64,000 nucleotides of DNA from Gordonia jinhuaensis (GTDB lineage Bacteria > Actinomycetota > Actinomycetes > Mycobacteriales > Mycobacteriaceae): contig NZ_BMGC01000003.1 in the NCBI RefSeq assembly GCF_014639795.1, positions 124,001 through 188,000 of the forward strand. The letters are read 5' to 3'. Below, piece by piece: positions 1 through 8,768 of the stretch (position 1 is its first letter; each line of letters opens with the position of its first letter). Made by a program: the position numbers and the translations under genes. A model generated the notes under the pieces. The model ran no database searches. It had not been told where the DNA came from and saw nothing but the letters and a program-made list of their open reading frames with translations.

Positions 1-488
1 GCGGCGGTGTTCGGGCGGATCGCCGCACGCCACTGGTCGAGGTCGTCGGGATCGTCGACGAAACTGACCTCGATACCCAGCTTGGGCAGCGTGTAGTGGA
101 ACAGGTTGTAGGTGCCGCCGTACAGATAGGGGCTCGACACCACATGTCCGCCGGCGCGGGTGAGTCCGAGGATGGTCAGCGCCTCGGCGGCCTGACCCGA
201 GGCGACCAGCAGAGCGCCTGCGCCGCCCTCGAGGGTCGCGATGCGCGCCTCCACCGCATCCTGCGTCGGATTGATGATGCGGGTGTAGGTGTGACCGGTC
301 GCCGACAGGTCGAACAAGGACGCGGCGTGGTCGGTGTTGTCGAAGGTGAACGACGTGGTCTGGTAGATCGGCAGGGCCCGCGCGCGGGTGGTGGCGTCGG
401 AGGTCTGTCCGGCGTGGATCTGGTTGGTCTCGAAGGCGTAGTGCGGAGTGGGGTTCTCGTCGGTGGTCGCGTTCTGGTCGGTGGACAT
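1..488 (-). CDS. metY: O-acetylhomoserine sulfhydrylase, N-terminal part (cut by window edge)
   Basis: This PLP enzyme makes homocysteine from O-acetylhomoserine and sulfide in methionine synthesis. Only the first 162 residues are in the window; the PLP-binding lysine lies beyond the edge. The visible part has the family's N-terminal signature, including QIHAGQTSDATTRARALPIY, the TYTRIINPTQDAVE stretch and the LEGGAGALLVASGQAA segment that packs on the cofactor. The ATG at 488 is preceded by AGGAG at a normal distance. In related bacteria metX often follows this gene, but that cannot be seen here. The family call is firm. The choice between metY and the close metZ/metB relatives rests on the DATTRARALPIYQTTSF pattern typical of the long MetY enzymes. 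Confidence 0.88.
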   Translation of the reverse strand, partial: MSTDQNATTDENPTPHYAFETNQIHAGQTSDATTRARALPIYQTTSFTFDNTDHAASLFDLSATGHTYTRIINPTQDAVEARIATLEGGAGALLVASGQAAEALTILGLTRAGGHVVSSPYLYGGTYNLFHYTLPKLGIEVSFVDDPDDLDQWRAAIRPNTA

Positions 489-615
489 GCGGGTCGACTC
501 CTGTGGCGTGTCGTCGGTGTGGCGTGTTGTCGGGGGTGACGACGCGACGCTAGAGCGTGCTGTGCACGAGTGGAAGAACGAGGACCGCACCGACGACAAC
601 TGTTGTGCGCCAGTC

Positions 616-1116
616 TCAGATGTGCTTACGGTGCCCGCGGAGGTCTGCATGCCGGTGATCATCGTCTGGCGGTTGCGCGTCGGTGAGTTTGCGCAGCAGC
701 CCGGCGAGCTGCTCGCGCTCGTCCTCCGACAGCACCGCGAAGTAGTCGTCTGCTCCCACACCTTGCGCCGCGCGCAGTTCGGTGAGCATGTGTCGTCCGG
801 CCTCGGTGGTGCGCACACAGCGGGCGCGCCGGTCGTGTTCGTCGGGGAGTCGTTCGGTGAGCCCGCGTTCGTCGAGGCGGTCGATCACCTCGGTGGCCGA
901 GCGCGGCGCGATGTGCAGCCGTCGGGCGACCTCACCCAGCCGCGGGGTGCCGAGCCTGTCGACGACCATGAGCGCCCGCACCTCATGCGGGGACAGTCCC
1001 CACGGATCGAGGTTGCCGAACCAGCGGCGGCGCAGGGCGCGCGCCGTGGTCATCACCAGGTCGCGCAGGGTCTCTCGGTCGGACTCCCGGTCGGCATCAG
1101 TGGAATGATCTGACAC
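616..1116 (-). CDS. MarR-family transcriptional regulator
   Basis: This is a 166-residue winged-helix repressor of the MarR family. A helix-turn-helix spans about residues 55-85 (LGEVARRLHIAPRSATEVIDRLDERGL), followed by the DEHDRRARCVRTTEAG wing typical of MarR. It is transcribed divergently from the ABC exporter gene. The 78 bases between the two start codons hold two similar dyad boxes, so it most likely represses both itself and the exporter and is released by a small ligand. The ATG at 1116 lies 5 bases from the first box, which suggests direct steric autoregulation. The ligand is unknown. The C-terminal tail is rich in His, Asp and Arg and looks unstructured. Confidence 0.9.
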   Translation of the reverse strand: MSDHSTDADRESDRETLRDLVMTTARALRRRWFGNLDPWGLSPHEVRALMVVDRLGTPRLGEVARRLHIAPRSATEVIDRLDERGLTERLPDEHDRRARCVRTTEAGRHMLTELRAAQGVGADDYFAVLSEDEREQLAGLLRKLTDAQPPDDDHRHADLRGHRKHI

Positions 1117-1121
1117 ATTGA

Positions 1122-1165
1122 TGAGTTTACCTCAATAACCGGCTACACTCTGTGAGGAAACCTCA
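1122..1165. promoter_or_regulatory. Paired MarR-type operator boxes in the divergent promoter
   Basis: Two 13-base dyads lie between the MarR gene and the ABC exporter. TGAGTTTACCTCA is at 1122-1134, and TGAGGAAACCTCA, a perfect inverted repeat TGAGG-AAA-CCTCA, is at 1153-1165. The reverse complement of the first box matches the second at 11 of 13 positions. Their centres are 31 bases apart, about three helical turns, so two dimers could sit on one DNA face. Binding by the adjacent MarR protein is inferred. Confidence 0.65.
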
Positions 1166-1194
1166 GCAATCGACAGAAAGGGGTGGTTCGATCG

Positions 1195-3066
1195 ATGAGC
1201 CCCCAACATGCGACGACGTCGCGAACAACAACTTCACCACCCATGACCCGACCTGCGGGAATGCCCTCCGGCGGCCGCGGCGGTCCGGCCCGGCTCGATC
1301 CGGCCGACCGCGCCCAACTCGACGAGAACCCGGTGAGCCTGCGCCGCGTCGCTGCGCTTTTCCGCAACTATCGGCTGCGTATCGCCGTGGTGATGATCCT
1401 GATCGTCGCCTCGTCGGTGATCACACTCGCCAACCCCTTCCTGGTCCGTGCCGTGATCGACCATGCGATCCCCGAGCGCAACGTCACGCTGCTCGTGTGG
1501 GCGGTGGTCGCGATGATCGGTATCACCGTCGTCAGCTCGATCCTCGGCGTCCTGCAGACCTGGATCTCCACCACCGTCGGTCAGCGCGTCATGCACGACC
1601 TGCGCACCAAGGTGTTCGCCCACCTGCAACGCCAGTCGCTGGGCTTCTTCACCCGCACCCGCGGGGGAGAGGTGCAGAGCCGGCTCACCAACGACATCGG
1701 CGGGATGCAGACCGTCGTCACCACCACCGCCACCTCGGTGGCCTCCAACCTCACCACCGTTGTCGGCACCGTCGTCGCGATGGTGGTCCTCAGCTGGCAG
1801 CTCTCGCTGCTGTCGCTCATCGTGTTGCCGCCGGCCATCTGGCTCACGCGCACGGTGGCGAAGATGCGCCGCGAGATCACCACCCGCCGTCAGCGCACGC
1901 TGGCCGACATGCAGACCCAGATCGAGGAGTCGCTGTCGATCGGCGGCATCCAGCTCGCCAAGACGCTCGGCGCCGGACCCGTTCTGGCGCAACGCTTCAC
2001 CGACACCTCACGCACGCTCGTCGACCTCGAGGTCCGCTCACAGCTGTCGGGTCGGTGGCGGATGGCGACAATGAACATCATCTTCGCGACGATCCCCGCA
2101 CTGCTCTATCTGATCGCCGGGCTGCCCGCGACCTCGGGCGGCATGACGATCGGCACGCTCGTCGCCTTCACCGGGCTGCAGGCGGCGCTGTTCCGCCCGC
2201 TGATGAGCCTGCTCGACGTGGGTGTGTCGATCAACAGTTCACTCGCGCTGTTCAGCCGGATCTTCGAATACCTCGATCTGCCGGTGACCATCGCCGACCC
2301 GGATCACCCGGTGGCAGTGGATGATCCGCGAGGTTCGGTGCAGTTCGACACCGTGTCGTTCCGTTACGACGGTGCCCATCGCGATGCGCTGTCGAATATC
2401 GACATCGATCTGCCTGCCGGTGGCTCGCTGGCACTGGTCGGCGAAACCGGTTCGGGTAAAACCACTCTGGCCTCGCTGGTGTCACGTCTGCACGATGTGG
2501 ACTCCGGTGCGGTGCGTATCGACGGCGTGGACGTGCGCGACATGGCGCTGGGTGATCTCGCGACCATCGTCGGTGTGGTGTCGCAGGAGACCTACCTGCT
2601 GCACGCCAGTATCCGTGACAACCTGCGCCACGCCCGTCCTGATGCGACGGATGAGCAGATCGAGGAGGCTGCCCGAGCTGCGCAGGTGCACGATCTGATC
2701 ATGGGTCTGCCCGACGGATACGACACGCTGGTCGGTGCGCGCGGCTATCGGTTCTCCGGCGGGGAGAAGCAGCGGATCGCGTTGGCGCGCACGCTGCTTC
2801 GTGATCCTCGGATCCTCGTGCTCGACGAGGCGACCAGTGCTCTGGACAACGAGACCGAACGCGCGGTCCAGGCGGCAGTCGATGCGGCGAGTGCGGGTCG
2901 TACGACGATCACCATCGCCCACCGGCTCTCGACCATCCGCGACGCCGATCAGATCGTGGTGCTCGACCACGGGCAGATCGCCGAACAGGGAACCCACGAC
3001 GAACTTCTCGCGCGAGGCGGGCGTTATGCGCGACTGCTCGCGCGGGGTGAGGCCGCCGCGGCGTGA
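1195..3066 (+). CDS. ABC transporter, fused permease and ATPase (exporter type)
   Basis: This 623-residue half-transporter carries an exporter-type membrane domain (six predicted helices, about residues 40-330) followed by an ATPase domain. The ATPase motifs are clear: Walker A GETGSGKTT near residue 415, signature FSGGEKQR near 520, Walker B ILVLDEATSALD near 540 and the H-loop IAHRLST near 575. It probably dimerises to pump a drug or lipid-like substrate out of the cell. The ATG at 1195 is preferred over the GTG at 1183, because that GTG lies inside the Shine-Dalgarno stretch AGAAAGGGG. It is divergent from a MarR gene and is probably induced when that repressor leaves its two boxes. The substrate cannot be told from sequence. 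Confidence 0.9.
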   Translation: MSPQHATTSRTTTSPPMTRPAGMPSGGRGGPARLDPADRAQLDENPVSLRRVAALFRNYRLRIAVVMILIVASSVITLANPFLVRAVIDHAIPERNVTLLVWAVVAMIGITVVSSILGVLQTWISTTVGQRVMHDLRTKVFAHLQRQSLGFFTRTRGGEVQSRLTNDIGGMQTVVTTTATSVASNLTTVVGTVVAMVVLSWQLSLLSLIVLPPAIWLTRTVAKMRREITTRRQRTLADMQTQIEESLSIGGIQLAKTLGAGPVLAQRFTDTSRTLVDLEVRSQLSGRWRMATMNIIFATIPALLYLIAGLPATSGGMTIGTLVAFTGLQAALFRPLMSLLDVGVSINSSLALFSRIFEYLDLPVTIADPDHPVAVDDPRGSVQFDTVSFRYDGAHRDALSNIDIDLPAGGSLALVGETGSGKTTLASLVSRLHDVDSGAVRIDGVDVRDMALGDLATIVGVVSQETYLLHASIRDNLRHARPDATDEQIEEAARAAQVHDLIMGLPDGYDTLVGARGYRFSGGEKQRIALARTLLRDPRILVLDEATSALDNETERAVQAAVDAASAGRTTITIAHRLSTIRDADQIVVLDHGQIAEQGTHDELLARGGRYARLLARGEAAAA

Positions 3067-3100
3067 CACGCGGCCCGGGACTGTGCCCGGGCTGAGAGAC

Positions 3101-3637
3101 TCAGTCGGCGTCGGCGCGCTCGGCGAGGCCCTTCACATACGAGGCCTGACCGAGATGCTGGGTGACGTCGCCGAGCACGCTGACGAGCCGCGACGACGCG
3201 GTCACCGGCGGATCCCAGCGGCGGTCGACCACCCGGTCGAGTTCCTCCGGTGTCAGCGACTCGATGTACTCGATCACCCGCTCGTAGACCGCGTGGAAAT
3301 AGGCGTAGAGCTTGTCGAGATCAGGGTGCACCTTGCGCACATCCGCGGGGCGCTGGCCGTAGCCGGTCGCCTCGGGCCCGAACGGCAGATCGAATTTCTC
3401 CCGCCAGGTGTCCCACAGCTGAGGCTTGCCGGCGAGTTCGGACACGTGGTCATCCATCACACGCGCCGAATGCCACACCAGCCAGGCGATCGAGTTCGAC
3501 TCCGGGTCGGGGCGGTACTTGGCGACGACGTCGTCGATCGACGCGGTGAGCTCCTCGGCGAGATCGTCCATGCGGGTGAAAGCATCGGCGAGGATGCGCT
3601 GCGCGGCGCGGACGTCACCGGTGGTGGAGGTACTCAT
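3101..3637 (-). CDS. DinB-like / mycothiol-transferase-fold protein (DUF664)
   Basis: This 178-residue protein has a DinB-type four-helix bundle. Conserved elements include SNSIAWLVWHSARVMDDHVSEL, which carries the first His, and DVTQHLGQASYVKGL near the C-terminus with the metal-site His. Members bind a divalent metal, and several actinobacterial ones use mycothiol. The start is placed at the ATG at 3637, which has a good GAAGGGG Shine-Dalgarno; a longer reading to 3733 would add a poorly conserved 32-residue N-terminus. It lies 10 bases downstream of the Rdx-type gene, so the two are probably one operon with linked thiol or redox roles. The exact reaction is unknown. Confidence 0.82.
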   Translation of the reverse strand: MSTSTTGDVRAAQRILADAFTRMDDLAEELTASIDDVVAKYRPDPESNSIAWLVWHSARVMDDHVSELAGKPQLWDTWREKFDLPFGPEATGYGQRPADVRKVHPDLDKLYAYFHAVYERVIEYIESLTPEELDRVVDRRWDPPVTASSRLVSVLGDVTQHLGQASYVKGLAERADAD

Positions 3638-3647
3638 GGGTGCCCCT

Positions 3648-3980
3648 TCAGCTGGTCGTGTCGTGCGCGGACATCGATGTCCGCGGTTCGCCGTGACCCA
3701 GATTCCATTCGGGCAGGGCGATGTCGCGGACAAGGCGTTTGAGTGTAACCACGTCGGGAAAGCCGCCGTCGCGGGCGCGTTCCCAGGCGAGGGTGTCGTC
3801 GACCTCGATGCGGAAGACCCCGCCGGTCGCGGGCACCAGGGTCACCTCGCCGATGTCGGTACCGAAGGTGTTGAGGATCTCGGCGGCCATCCAGTTGGCC
3901 CTGAGCAGCCAGTTGCACTGTGTGCAGTAGACGATGCGGATGCGCGGCCGACGCGACGCATACGCCTCCGGGGTGCTCAT
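3648..3980 (-). CDS. Rdx-family (SelT/SelW/SelH-like) thioredoxin-fold protein
   Basis: This is a 110-residue small redox protein of the Rdx family, the bacterial relatives of selenoprotein W. The N-terminal strand leads into the CTQC motif (VYCTQCNWLLRANWMAAEIL), where the second Cys of a CxxC takes the place of selenocysteine. The core ends in GGVFRIEVDDTLAWERARDGGFPDVVTLKRLVRDI, a family hallmark. It comes first in a two-gene unit with the DinB-like gene, and the spacing of 10 bases implies co-translation. Its physiological partner is unknown; a thiol-disulfide role is inferred from the CxxC. The tail after about residue 95 is poorly conserved. Confidence 0.85.
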   Translation of the reverse strand: MSTPEAYASRRPRIRIVYCTQCNWLLRANWMAAEILNTFGTDIGEVTLVPATGGVFRIEVDDTLAWERARDGGFPDVVTLKRLVRDIALPEWNLGHGEPRTSMSAHDTTS

Positions 3981-4103
3981 GTGGTCAAGCGTGCATCACC
4001 GGCCCTCGCCTGTCACGCCCTGGTCGGGTCGGAGTGTCGGATCCGACCGACCTGTCCGATCCGCAGGCCTGCGGCGCAGACGAGCCGGCGTGGACTGACC
4101 GTC

Positions 4104-4109
4104 TAACCT
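4104..4109 (+). promoter_or_regulatory. -10 element of purC (leaderless start)
   Basis: TAACCT lies 6 bases before the purC ATG. With a -10 hexamer this close, transcription should begin at or next to the start codon, so the mRNA would be leaderless. No Shine-Dalgarno is present, which agrees. Confidence 0.5.
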
Positions 4110-4115
4110 CGACTC

Positions 4116-5006
4116 ATGCGCCCGCCACTGCATTCCTATCCCCACATCGGTTCAGGCAAGGTTCGCGAGCTCTACTCCATCGACGACGACACCCTGCTGA
4201 TGGTGTCCACCGACCGGATCTCCGCCTACGACTACATCCTCGACACGCCGATCCCCGACAAGGGGCGGGTGCTCACGGCGATGAGCTTCTTCTGGTTCGA
4301 CGAACTCGGTGTGCCCAATCACCTCGCGGGCGGACCGGAGGATCCCCGGATCCCGGCCGAGGTGGTGGGCCGGGCGATGGTGGTCCGCAAACTCGACATG
4401 GTCCCGGTGGAGTGCGTGGCCCGCGGCTACCTCACCGGTTCGGGTCTGATCGACTATCGCGCGACCGGCGCGGTGTGCGGGGTGGAACTCCCGGCCGGCC
4501 TGGTCGAGGCGAGCCGGTTACCCGAACCGATCTTCACCCCGGCCACGAAAGCCGAGTTCGGCGACCACGACGAGAACATCTCGTTCGACCAGACCGCCCA
4601 GCGGGTCGGCGCCGACGTCGCCACGCGGCTGCGTGAGGCCACCCTCGACATCTACGCCACCGGTGCCGGAGTGGCGGAATCACGCGGCATCATCCTCGCC
4701 GACACCAAGTTGGAGTTCGGCTTCGACGAGGAAGGCACACTGGTGCTGGCCGACGAGGTGTTGACCCCCGACTCGTCGCGGTACTGGGATGCGCAGACCT
4801 ACACCGAGGGTCAGGTGCAGCCCAGTTTCGACAAGCAGATCGTGCGCAACTGGCTCACCAGTCCTGAATCCGGATGGGATCGTTCGTCGGGAGAGCAGCC
4901 ACCGTCGCTGCCCGTCGACATCGCCGAACGCACCCGCGCACGCTACATCGAGGCCTATGAGCGGATCTCGGGCCGTTCGTTCGCCGACTGGCCGAAAGGA
5001 GTCTGA
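4116..5006 (+). CDS. purC: Phosphoribosylaminoimidazole-succinocarboxamide synthase
   Basis: PurC (SAICAR synthetase) joins aspartate to CAIR with ATP in de novo purine synthesis. The 296-residue length fits the family. Visible hallmarks are [28 protein letters not shown] at the N-terminus, the [16 protein letters not shown] signature, and ADTKLEFGF with [12 protein letters not shown] toward the C-terminus. It opens a run of genes with the same order as M. tuberculosis Rv0780 onward (purC, ptrB, emrB, and later purS and purQ). The stop is 2 bases before the ptrB ATG, so the two are probably cotranscribed. The start has a TAACCT -10 only 6 bases upstream and looks leaderless. Confidence 0.96.
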   Translation: MRPPLHSYPHIGSGKVRELYSIDDDTLLMVSTDRISAYDYILDTPIPDKGRVLTAMSFFWFDELGVPNHLAGGPEDPRIPAEVVGRAMVVRKLDMVPVECVARGYLTGSGLIDYRATGAVCGVELPAGLVEASRLPEPIFTPATKAEFGDHDENISFDQTAQRVGADVATRLREATLDIYATGAGVAESRGIILADTKLEFGFDEEGTLVLADEVLTPDSSRYWDAQTYTEGQVQPSFDKQIVRNWLTSPESGWDRSSGEQPPSLPVDIAERTRARYIEAYERISGRSFADWPKGV

Positions 5007-5008
5007 CC

Positions 5009-7114
5009 ATGACCGCAGGACAGGTGACACCCCCGATAGCCAAGAAGGTCGATTTCAAGCGAACTCATCACGGCGACACCGTGATCGACGAGTACGAGTG
5101 GTTGCGCGACAAGGACGATCCCGAGGTGATCGCCTACCTCGAACAGCAGAATGCGTTCACCGCGGCCCAGACCGCGGACCTTGCCGACCTCAGGGGTCAG
5201 ATCTACGACGAGATCAAAAGCCGCACAAAGGAAACCGACATGTCGGTGCCCACGCGGCGTGGCCGGTTCTGGTACTACGCGCGCACCGAGGAAGGTAAGC
5301 AGTACGCCATCCGCGCCCGCGCGCCGATCGCCGCCGAGGACGACTGGACCCCGCCCGACATCGCCGAAGGGCAGACGCTTCCGGGTGAACAGATCCTGCT
5401 CGACTCCAACGTCGAAGCGGCCGAGACCGATTTCTACAGCCTCGGGGCTTTCTCGATCAGCGACGACGGGAACCGGCTGGCCTACAGCGTCGACACCGTC
5501 GGCGACGAGCGCTACACGCTGCGATTCAAGGATCTGACCACCGGTGAGTTCCTCGCCGACGTCATCACCGACACCGCGCCCGGCGCGGTCTGGTCGGCAG
5601 ACGGGCAGCACGTGTTCTATCAGACCGTCGACGAGGCCTGGCGCCCGAACACGGTGTGGCGCCACGACATCGGCGCCGGCACCGAGGACGTCACCGTGTT
5701 CCACGAACCCGACGAGCGGTTCTGGGTGGGTATCGGGACCACGCGGTCGAACGCGTATCTGGTGATCTCGGTGGGCTCGAAGATCACCTCCGAGGTACAT
5801 CTGCTCGCCGCCGATGACCCCACCGGTTCGTTCGAGGTGGTCCTACCCCGACGCGAGGGCGTGGAGTACGGCGTGGAACACGCCGTCATCGACGGCGAGG
5901 ACCGACTCCTGATCCTGCACAACGAGAATGCCGAGAACTTCGAGGTGCGTATCGCGCCCGTGGACGATCCCGCGCATTCGGAGGTGCTGGTGCCGCATGA
6001 TTCGGAGATCCGGATCGAGGACATCGAGGCCTTCGAACGGTTCCTCGTGCTCAGTTATCGCGCCGATGCAGTGCCGAAGGTCGCGATCGCCGATCTCGGC
6101 GCGCACGGACACAACATCGTCTTCGACGAGGTGGAGTTCGACGCCGAGCTGTGCAGCGCCGGGCTTGCGGCGAATCCGGAATGGCACACCCCGCGACTTC
6201 GCCTGGGCTACACCAGTTTCATCGAGCCCACCGAGGTCTTCGAACTCGAGGTGAGTACCGGCGAACGGTTCCTGCTCAAACGCCAGCCCGTCCTCGGCGG
6301 GTACGACCCCGACGACTACGAACAGCACCGCGAGTGGGCCGTGGCCGCCGACGGCACGCGCATCCCGCTGTCGCTGGTGTACCGCAAGGGGATCGACAAG
6401 CCCGCACCGCTGCTGCTCTACGGGTACGGCTCCTATGAGTCGAGTATGGATCCGTCGTTCTCGGTGTCGCGGCTGTCGCTGCTCGACCGGGGGATGGTGT
6501 TCGCCGTCGCCCACATCCGTGGCGGCGGGGAGATGGGTCGGCACTGGTATGACGACGGCAAGACGCTGACGAAGAAGAACACCTTCACCGACTTCGTCGA
6601 TTCGGCTCGGCATCTGGTCAAGACCGGGTGGACCACACCGTCGCAACTGGTGGCCGAGGGCGGATCGGCGGGTGGTCTGCTGATCGGTGCGGTCGCCAAT
6701 CTCGCGCCGGAGCTGTTCAACGGCATCCTCGCGGTGGTGCCCTTCGTGGACCCGCTCACCTCGATTCTCGACCCGTCGCTGCCGCTGACGGTGATCGAGT
6801 GGGATGAGTGGGGAAACCCCTTGCAGAGCAAGGAAGTCTACGAGTACATGAAGTCGTATTCGCCCTATGAGAACGTCGACGAGCTGTCCTATCCGGCGAT
6901 CCTCGCCGAGACCTCACTCAACGACACCCGCGTGCTCTACACCGAGGCGGCCAAATGGGTTGCCCGGCTGCAGGAGAAGACGGTCGGCGACGCACCGATC
7001 ATGCTCAAGACGGAGATGTCGGCGGGCCACGGCGGCGTCAGCGGCCGCTACAAGCAGTGGGAGGAAACCGCATTCGAATACGCCTGGCTGCTCCGGCAGA
7101 GCGGTGCGGCATAG
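5009..7114 (+). CDS. ptrB: Prolyl oligopeptidase-family serine peptidase (oligopeptidase B type)
   Basis: This 701-residue S9 family peptidase resembles oligopeptidase B, which cuts peptides after Arg or Lys in the cytoplasm. The N-terminal two thirds form the seven-bladed propeller that filters substrates by size. The hydrolase domain holds GGSAGGL with the nucleophile at about Ser553, Asp at about 639 (LNDTRVLY) and His at about 674 (AGHGG), so the triad is complete. The RGGGEMGRHWYDDGK motif is typical of the oligopeptidase B branch. In M. tuberculosis this gene is split (Rv0781/Rv0782), but here it is one intact frame. A perfect bidirectional terminator follows. Confidence 0.94.
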   Translation: MTAGQVTPPIAKKVDFKRTHHGDTVIDEYEWLRDKDDPEVIAYLEQQNAFTAAQTADLADLRGQIYDEIKSRTKETDMSVPTRRGRFWYYARTEEGKQYAIRARAPIAAEDDWTPPDIAEGQTLPGEQILLDSNVEAAETDFYSLGAFSISDDGNRLAYSVDTVGDERYTLRFKDLTTGEFLADVITDTAPGAVWSADGQHVFYQTVDEAWRPNTVWRHDIGAGTEDVTVFHEPDERFWVGIGTTRSNAYLVISVGSKITSEVHLLAADDPTGSFEVVLPRREGVEYGVEHAVIDGEDRLLILHNENAENFEVRIAPVDDPAHSEVLVPHDSEIRIEDIEAFERFLVLSYRADAVPKVAIADLGAHGHNIVFDEVEFDAELCSAGLAANPEWHTPRLRLGYTSFIEPTEVFELEVSTGERFLLKRQPVLGGYDPDDYEQHREWAVAADGTRIPLSLVYRKGIDKPAPLLLYGYGSYESSMDPSFSVSRLSLLDRGMVFAVAHIRGGGEMGRHWYDDGKTLTKKNTFTDFVDSARHLVKTGWTTPSQLVAEGGSAGGLLIGAVANLAPELFNGILAVVPFVDPLTSILDPSLPLTVIEWDEWGNPLQSKEVYEYMKSYSPYENVDELSYPAILAETSLNDTRVLYTEAAKWVARLQEKTVGDAPIMLKTEMSAGHGGVSGRYKQWEETAFEYAWLLRQSGAA

Positions 7115-7139
7115 CAGCGCGCGGAACCGAGTACATCAG

Positions 7140-7197
7140 TGACATGGCTCCGGGTCGCCAACCCCGTATAGGAGGTCGGCGACCCGGAGCCATGTCA
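7140..7197. terminator. Bidirectional terminator, 20-base perfect stem
   Basis: Arms at 7140-7159 and 7178-7197 are exact reverse complements (core GGCTCCGGGTCGCC), with an 18-base loop between. The hairpin sits between the convergent ptrB and MFS exporter genes and can end transcription from both sides. No long T-run follows on the plus strand. Confidence 0.85.
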
Positions 7198-7220
7198 TCT
7201 GTGTACGGGCGCGGGCGCGG

Positions 7221-8768
7221 TCAGTGCATGGCGACCGGTGCCGAGCTGGCGTCGCTGTTGGCGATCCGCTTGCGCGGCAGCATCAGCGACGGCAGGAAGG
7301 TGATCGCGATGAGCACCACCGCCACGATGAAGGTGTCGCCGAACGCATTCGCGGCCGACTCGAACCACTCATGCGGCGGGGTGGCCGGGACCTGTTGCGC
7401 GCCGGCGAGCTTGTCGTAGGTCTTCGGGTCGGTGTTCGACAGGATCGCCATCCCCGAGGTGGGACTCGACTTGAGGTGCGAGGCCAGGATCACCGAGATG
7501 ACCGCGGTGCCGATCGATGCGGCGGCCTGCTGGACGACGTTCATCAGCGTCGATCCATCGGCGACCTTGTCGGCGGTGAGTGTGGCCAGTGCCGCCGACA
7601 TGATCGGCATCATCGTCATACCCATGCCCAGACCCATCACGAACAGTGCGCTGCACAGCAGCCAGTACGACGTGTCGGCGCCGAGGAAGACGAAGGTGGT
7701 CATGCCGGCCACGATCAGCACGATGCCGCCGAGGACGAATTTGCCCGGTCCGATCTGGTCGGTCATCCGCCCGGCGATGGGCATGGTGACCATCGCACCC
7801 AGCCCCTGTGGCGCCACCAGCAGTCCGGCCATCAGCGTCGACTCGCCGCGCACACCGATGAAGTACTGCGGGAACAGCAGCATCGCGCCGAAGAAGGCGA
7901 TCATGAACAGCGTCATCGTGATGACGGCCCAGCGCAGCGTCTTGTTCCTGAACAGATGCAGGTCCAGCAGCGGGTTCTTGCCGCGCAGCGAGTGGAAGAC
8001 GAACGCGATGATCAGCACCGCGCCGACGGCCATCGGGATCAGGACCTTCGCGGTGAGGAAGGTGCCCGCGGCATTGCTCTCGGACACGCCGTAGAGGAAG
8101 ATCGCCAGACCCGGCGACAGCAACAGCAGACCCACGAAGTCGAAGGTCGGCTTCGACGTCTCCTCCCCGCCGGGCAGCGTCACATAGGAGTAGATGAACG
8201 CCAGGATGCCGATGGGCAGGTTGATCAGGAAGATCCAGTGCCACGATGCGTACTCGATCAGCAGACCACCGAGGATCGGGCCGAGGATGGGGCCGAGCAG
8301 CATCGGGATACCCAGCACGGCCATCACCGAGCCGACCCGTTCGGGTCCGGCGGCGCGGGTCAGGATCATCATGCCGACGGGCATGAGCATGCCGCCGCCG
8401 GCACCCTGCAGCATGCGGAAGGCGACCAGCGAGCCGATGTTCCAGGCCAGCGCACACAGCACCGATCCGAGGACGAACAGCACGATGGAGATCAGATAGA
8501 TCTTGCGCGTACCGAACCGCGCCGCTGCCCAGCTCGACAGCGGGATCACCGCAGCGAGCGCCAGGGTGTAGCCGGTGGCCGTCCACGCCGCGTTGGCGGC
8601 GCTGGTGTGGAACTCGGTCTGGAAGGTGTTCTGCGCGACCGACACGACGGTGGTGTCGAGGATCGACATGATCGCGCCGAGAACCACGACGATCGCGATC
8701 CGGATGACCGCCTTGTCGATCTTCTCCGACGAACCGCCGGTCGTCGTCTGCGTGGATTGTTGGCTCAT
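7221..8768 (-). CDS. EmrB/QacA-type MFS multidrug exporter (DHA2 family)
   Basis: This 515-residue membrane protein has the 14-helix layout of the DHA2 drug:proton antiporters. The N-terminal motif IMSILDTTVVSVAQNTFQTEF is characteristic, as is the motif C region GPILGPILGGLL. It corresponds in position to Rv0783c (emrB). Its ATG overlaps the stop of the upstream MarR gene by four bases (ATGA), so the regulator and exporter are translated together. Expression is probably controlled by that MarR protein from the palindrome near 9412-9443. The substrate is unknown. Confidence 0.93.
   Translation of the reverse strand: MSQQSTQTTTGGSSEKIDKAVIRIAIVVVLGAIMSILDTTVVSVAQNTFQTEFHTSAANAAWTATGYTLALAAVIPLSSWAAARFGTRKIYLISIVLFVLGSVLCALAWNIGSLVAFRMLQGAGGGMLMPVGMMILTRAAGPERVGSVMAVLGIPMLLGPILGPILGGLLIEYASWHWIFLINLPIGILAFIYSYVTLPGGEETSKPTFDFVGLLLLSPGLAIFLYGVSESNAAGTFLTAKVLIPMAVGAVLIIAFVFHSLRGKNPLLDLHLFRNKTLRWAVITMTLFMIAFFGAMLLFPQYFIGVRGESTLMAGLLVAPQGLGAMVTMPIAGRMTDQIGPGKFVLGGIVLIVAGMTTFVFLGADTSYWLLCSALFVMGLGMGMTMMPIMSAALATLTADKVADGSTLMNVVQQAAASIGTAVISVILASHLKSSPTSGMAILSNTDPKTYDKLAGAQQVPATPPHEWFESAANAFGDTFIVAVVLIAITFLPSLMLPRKRIANSDASSAPVAMH

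Noticed and set aside
1152..2324. 390-residue frame overlapping the ABC exporter gene
   Set aside because: It is an Arg/His/Pro-rich shadow frame; the ABC frame carries all transporter motifs.
4000..4115. Purine riboswitch before purC
   Set aside because: The -10 lies 6 bases before the ATG, so there is no leader in which a riboswitch could fold.
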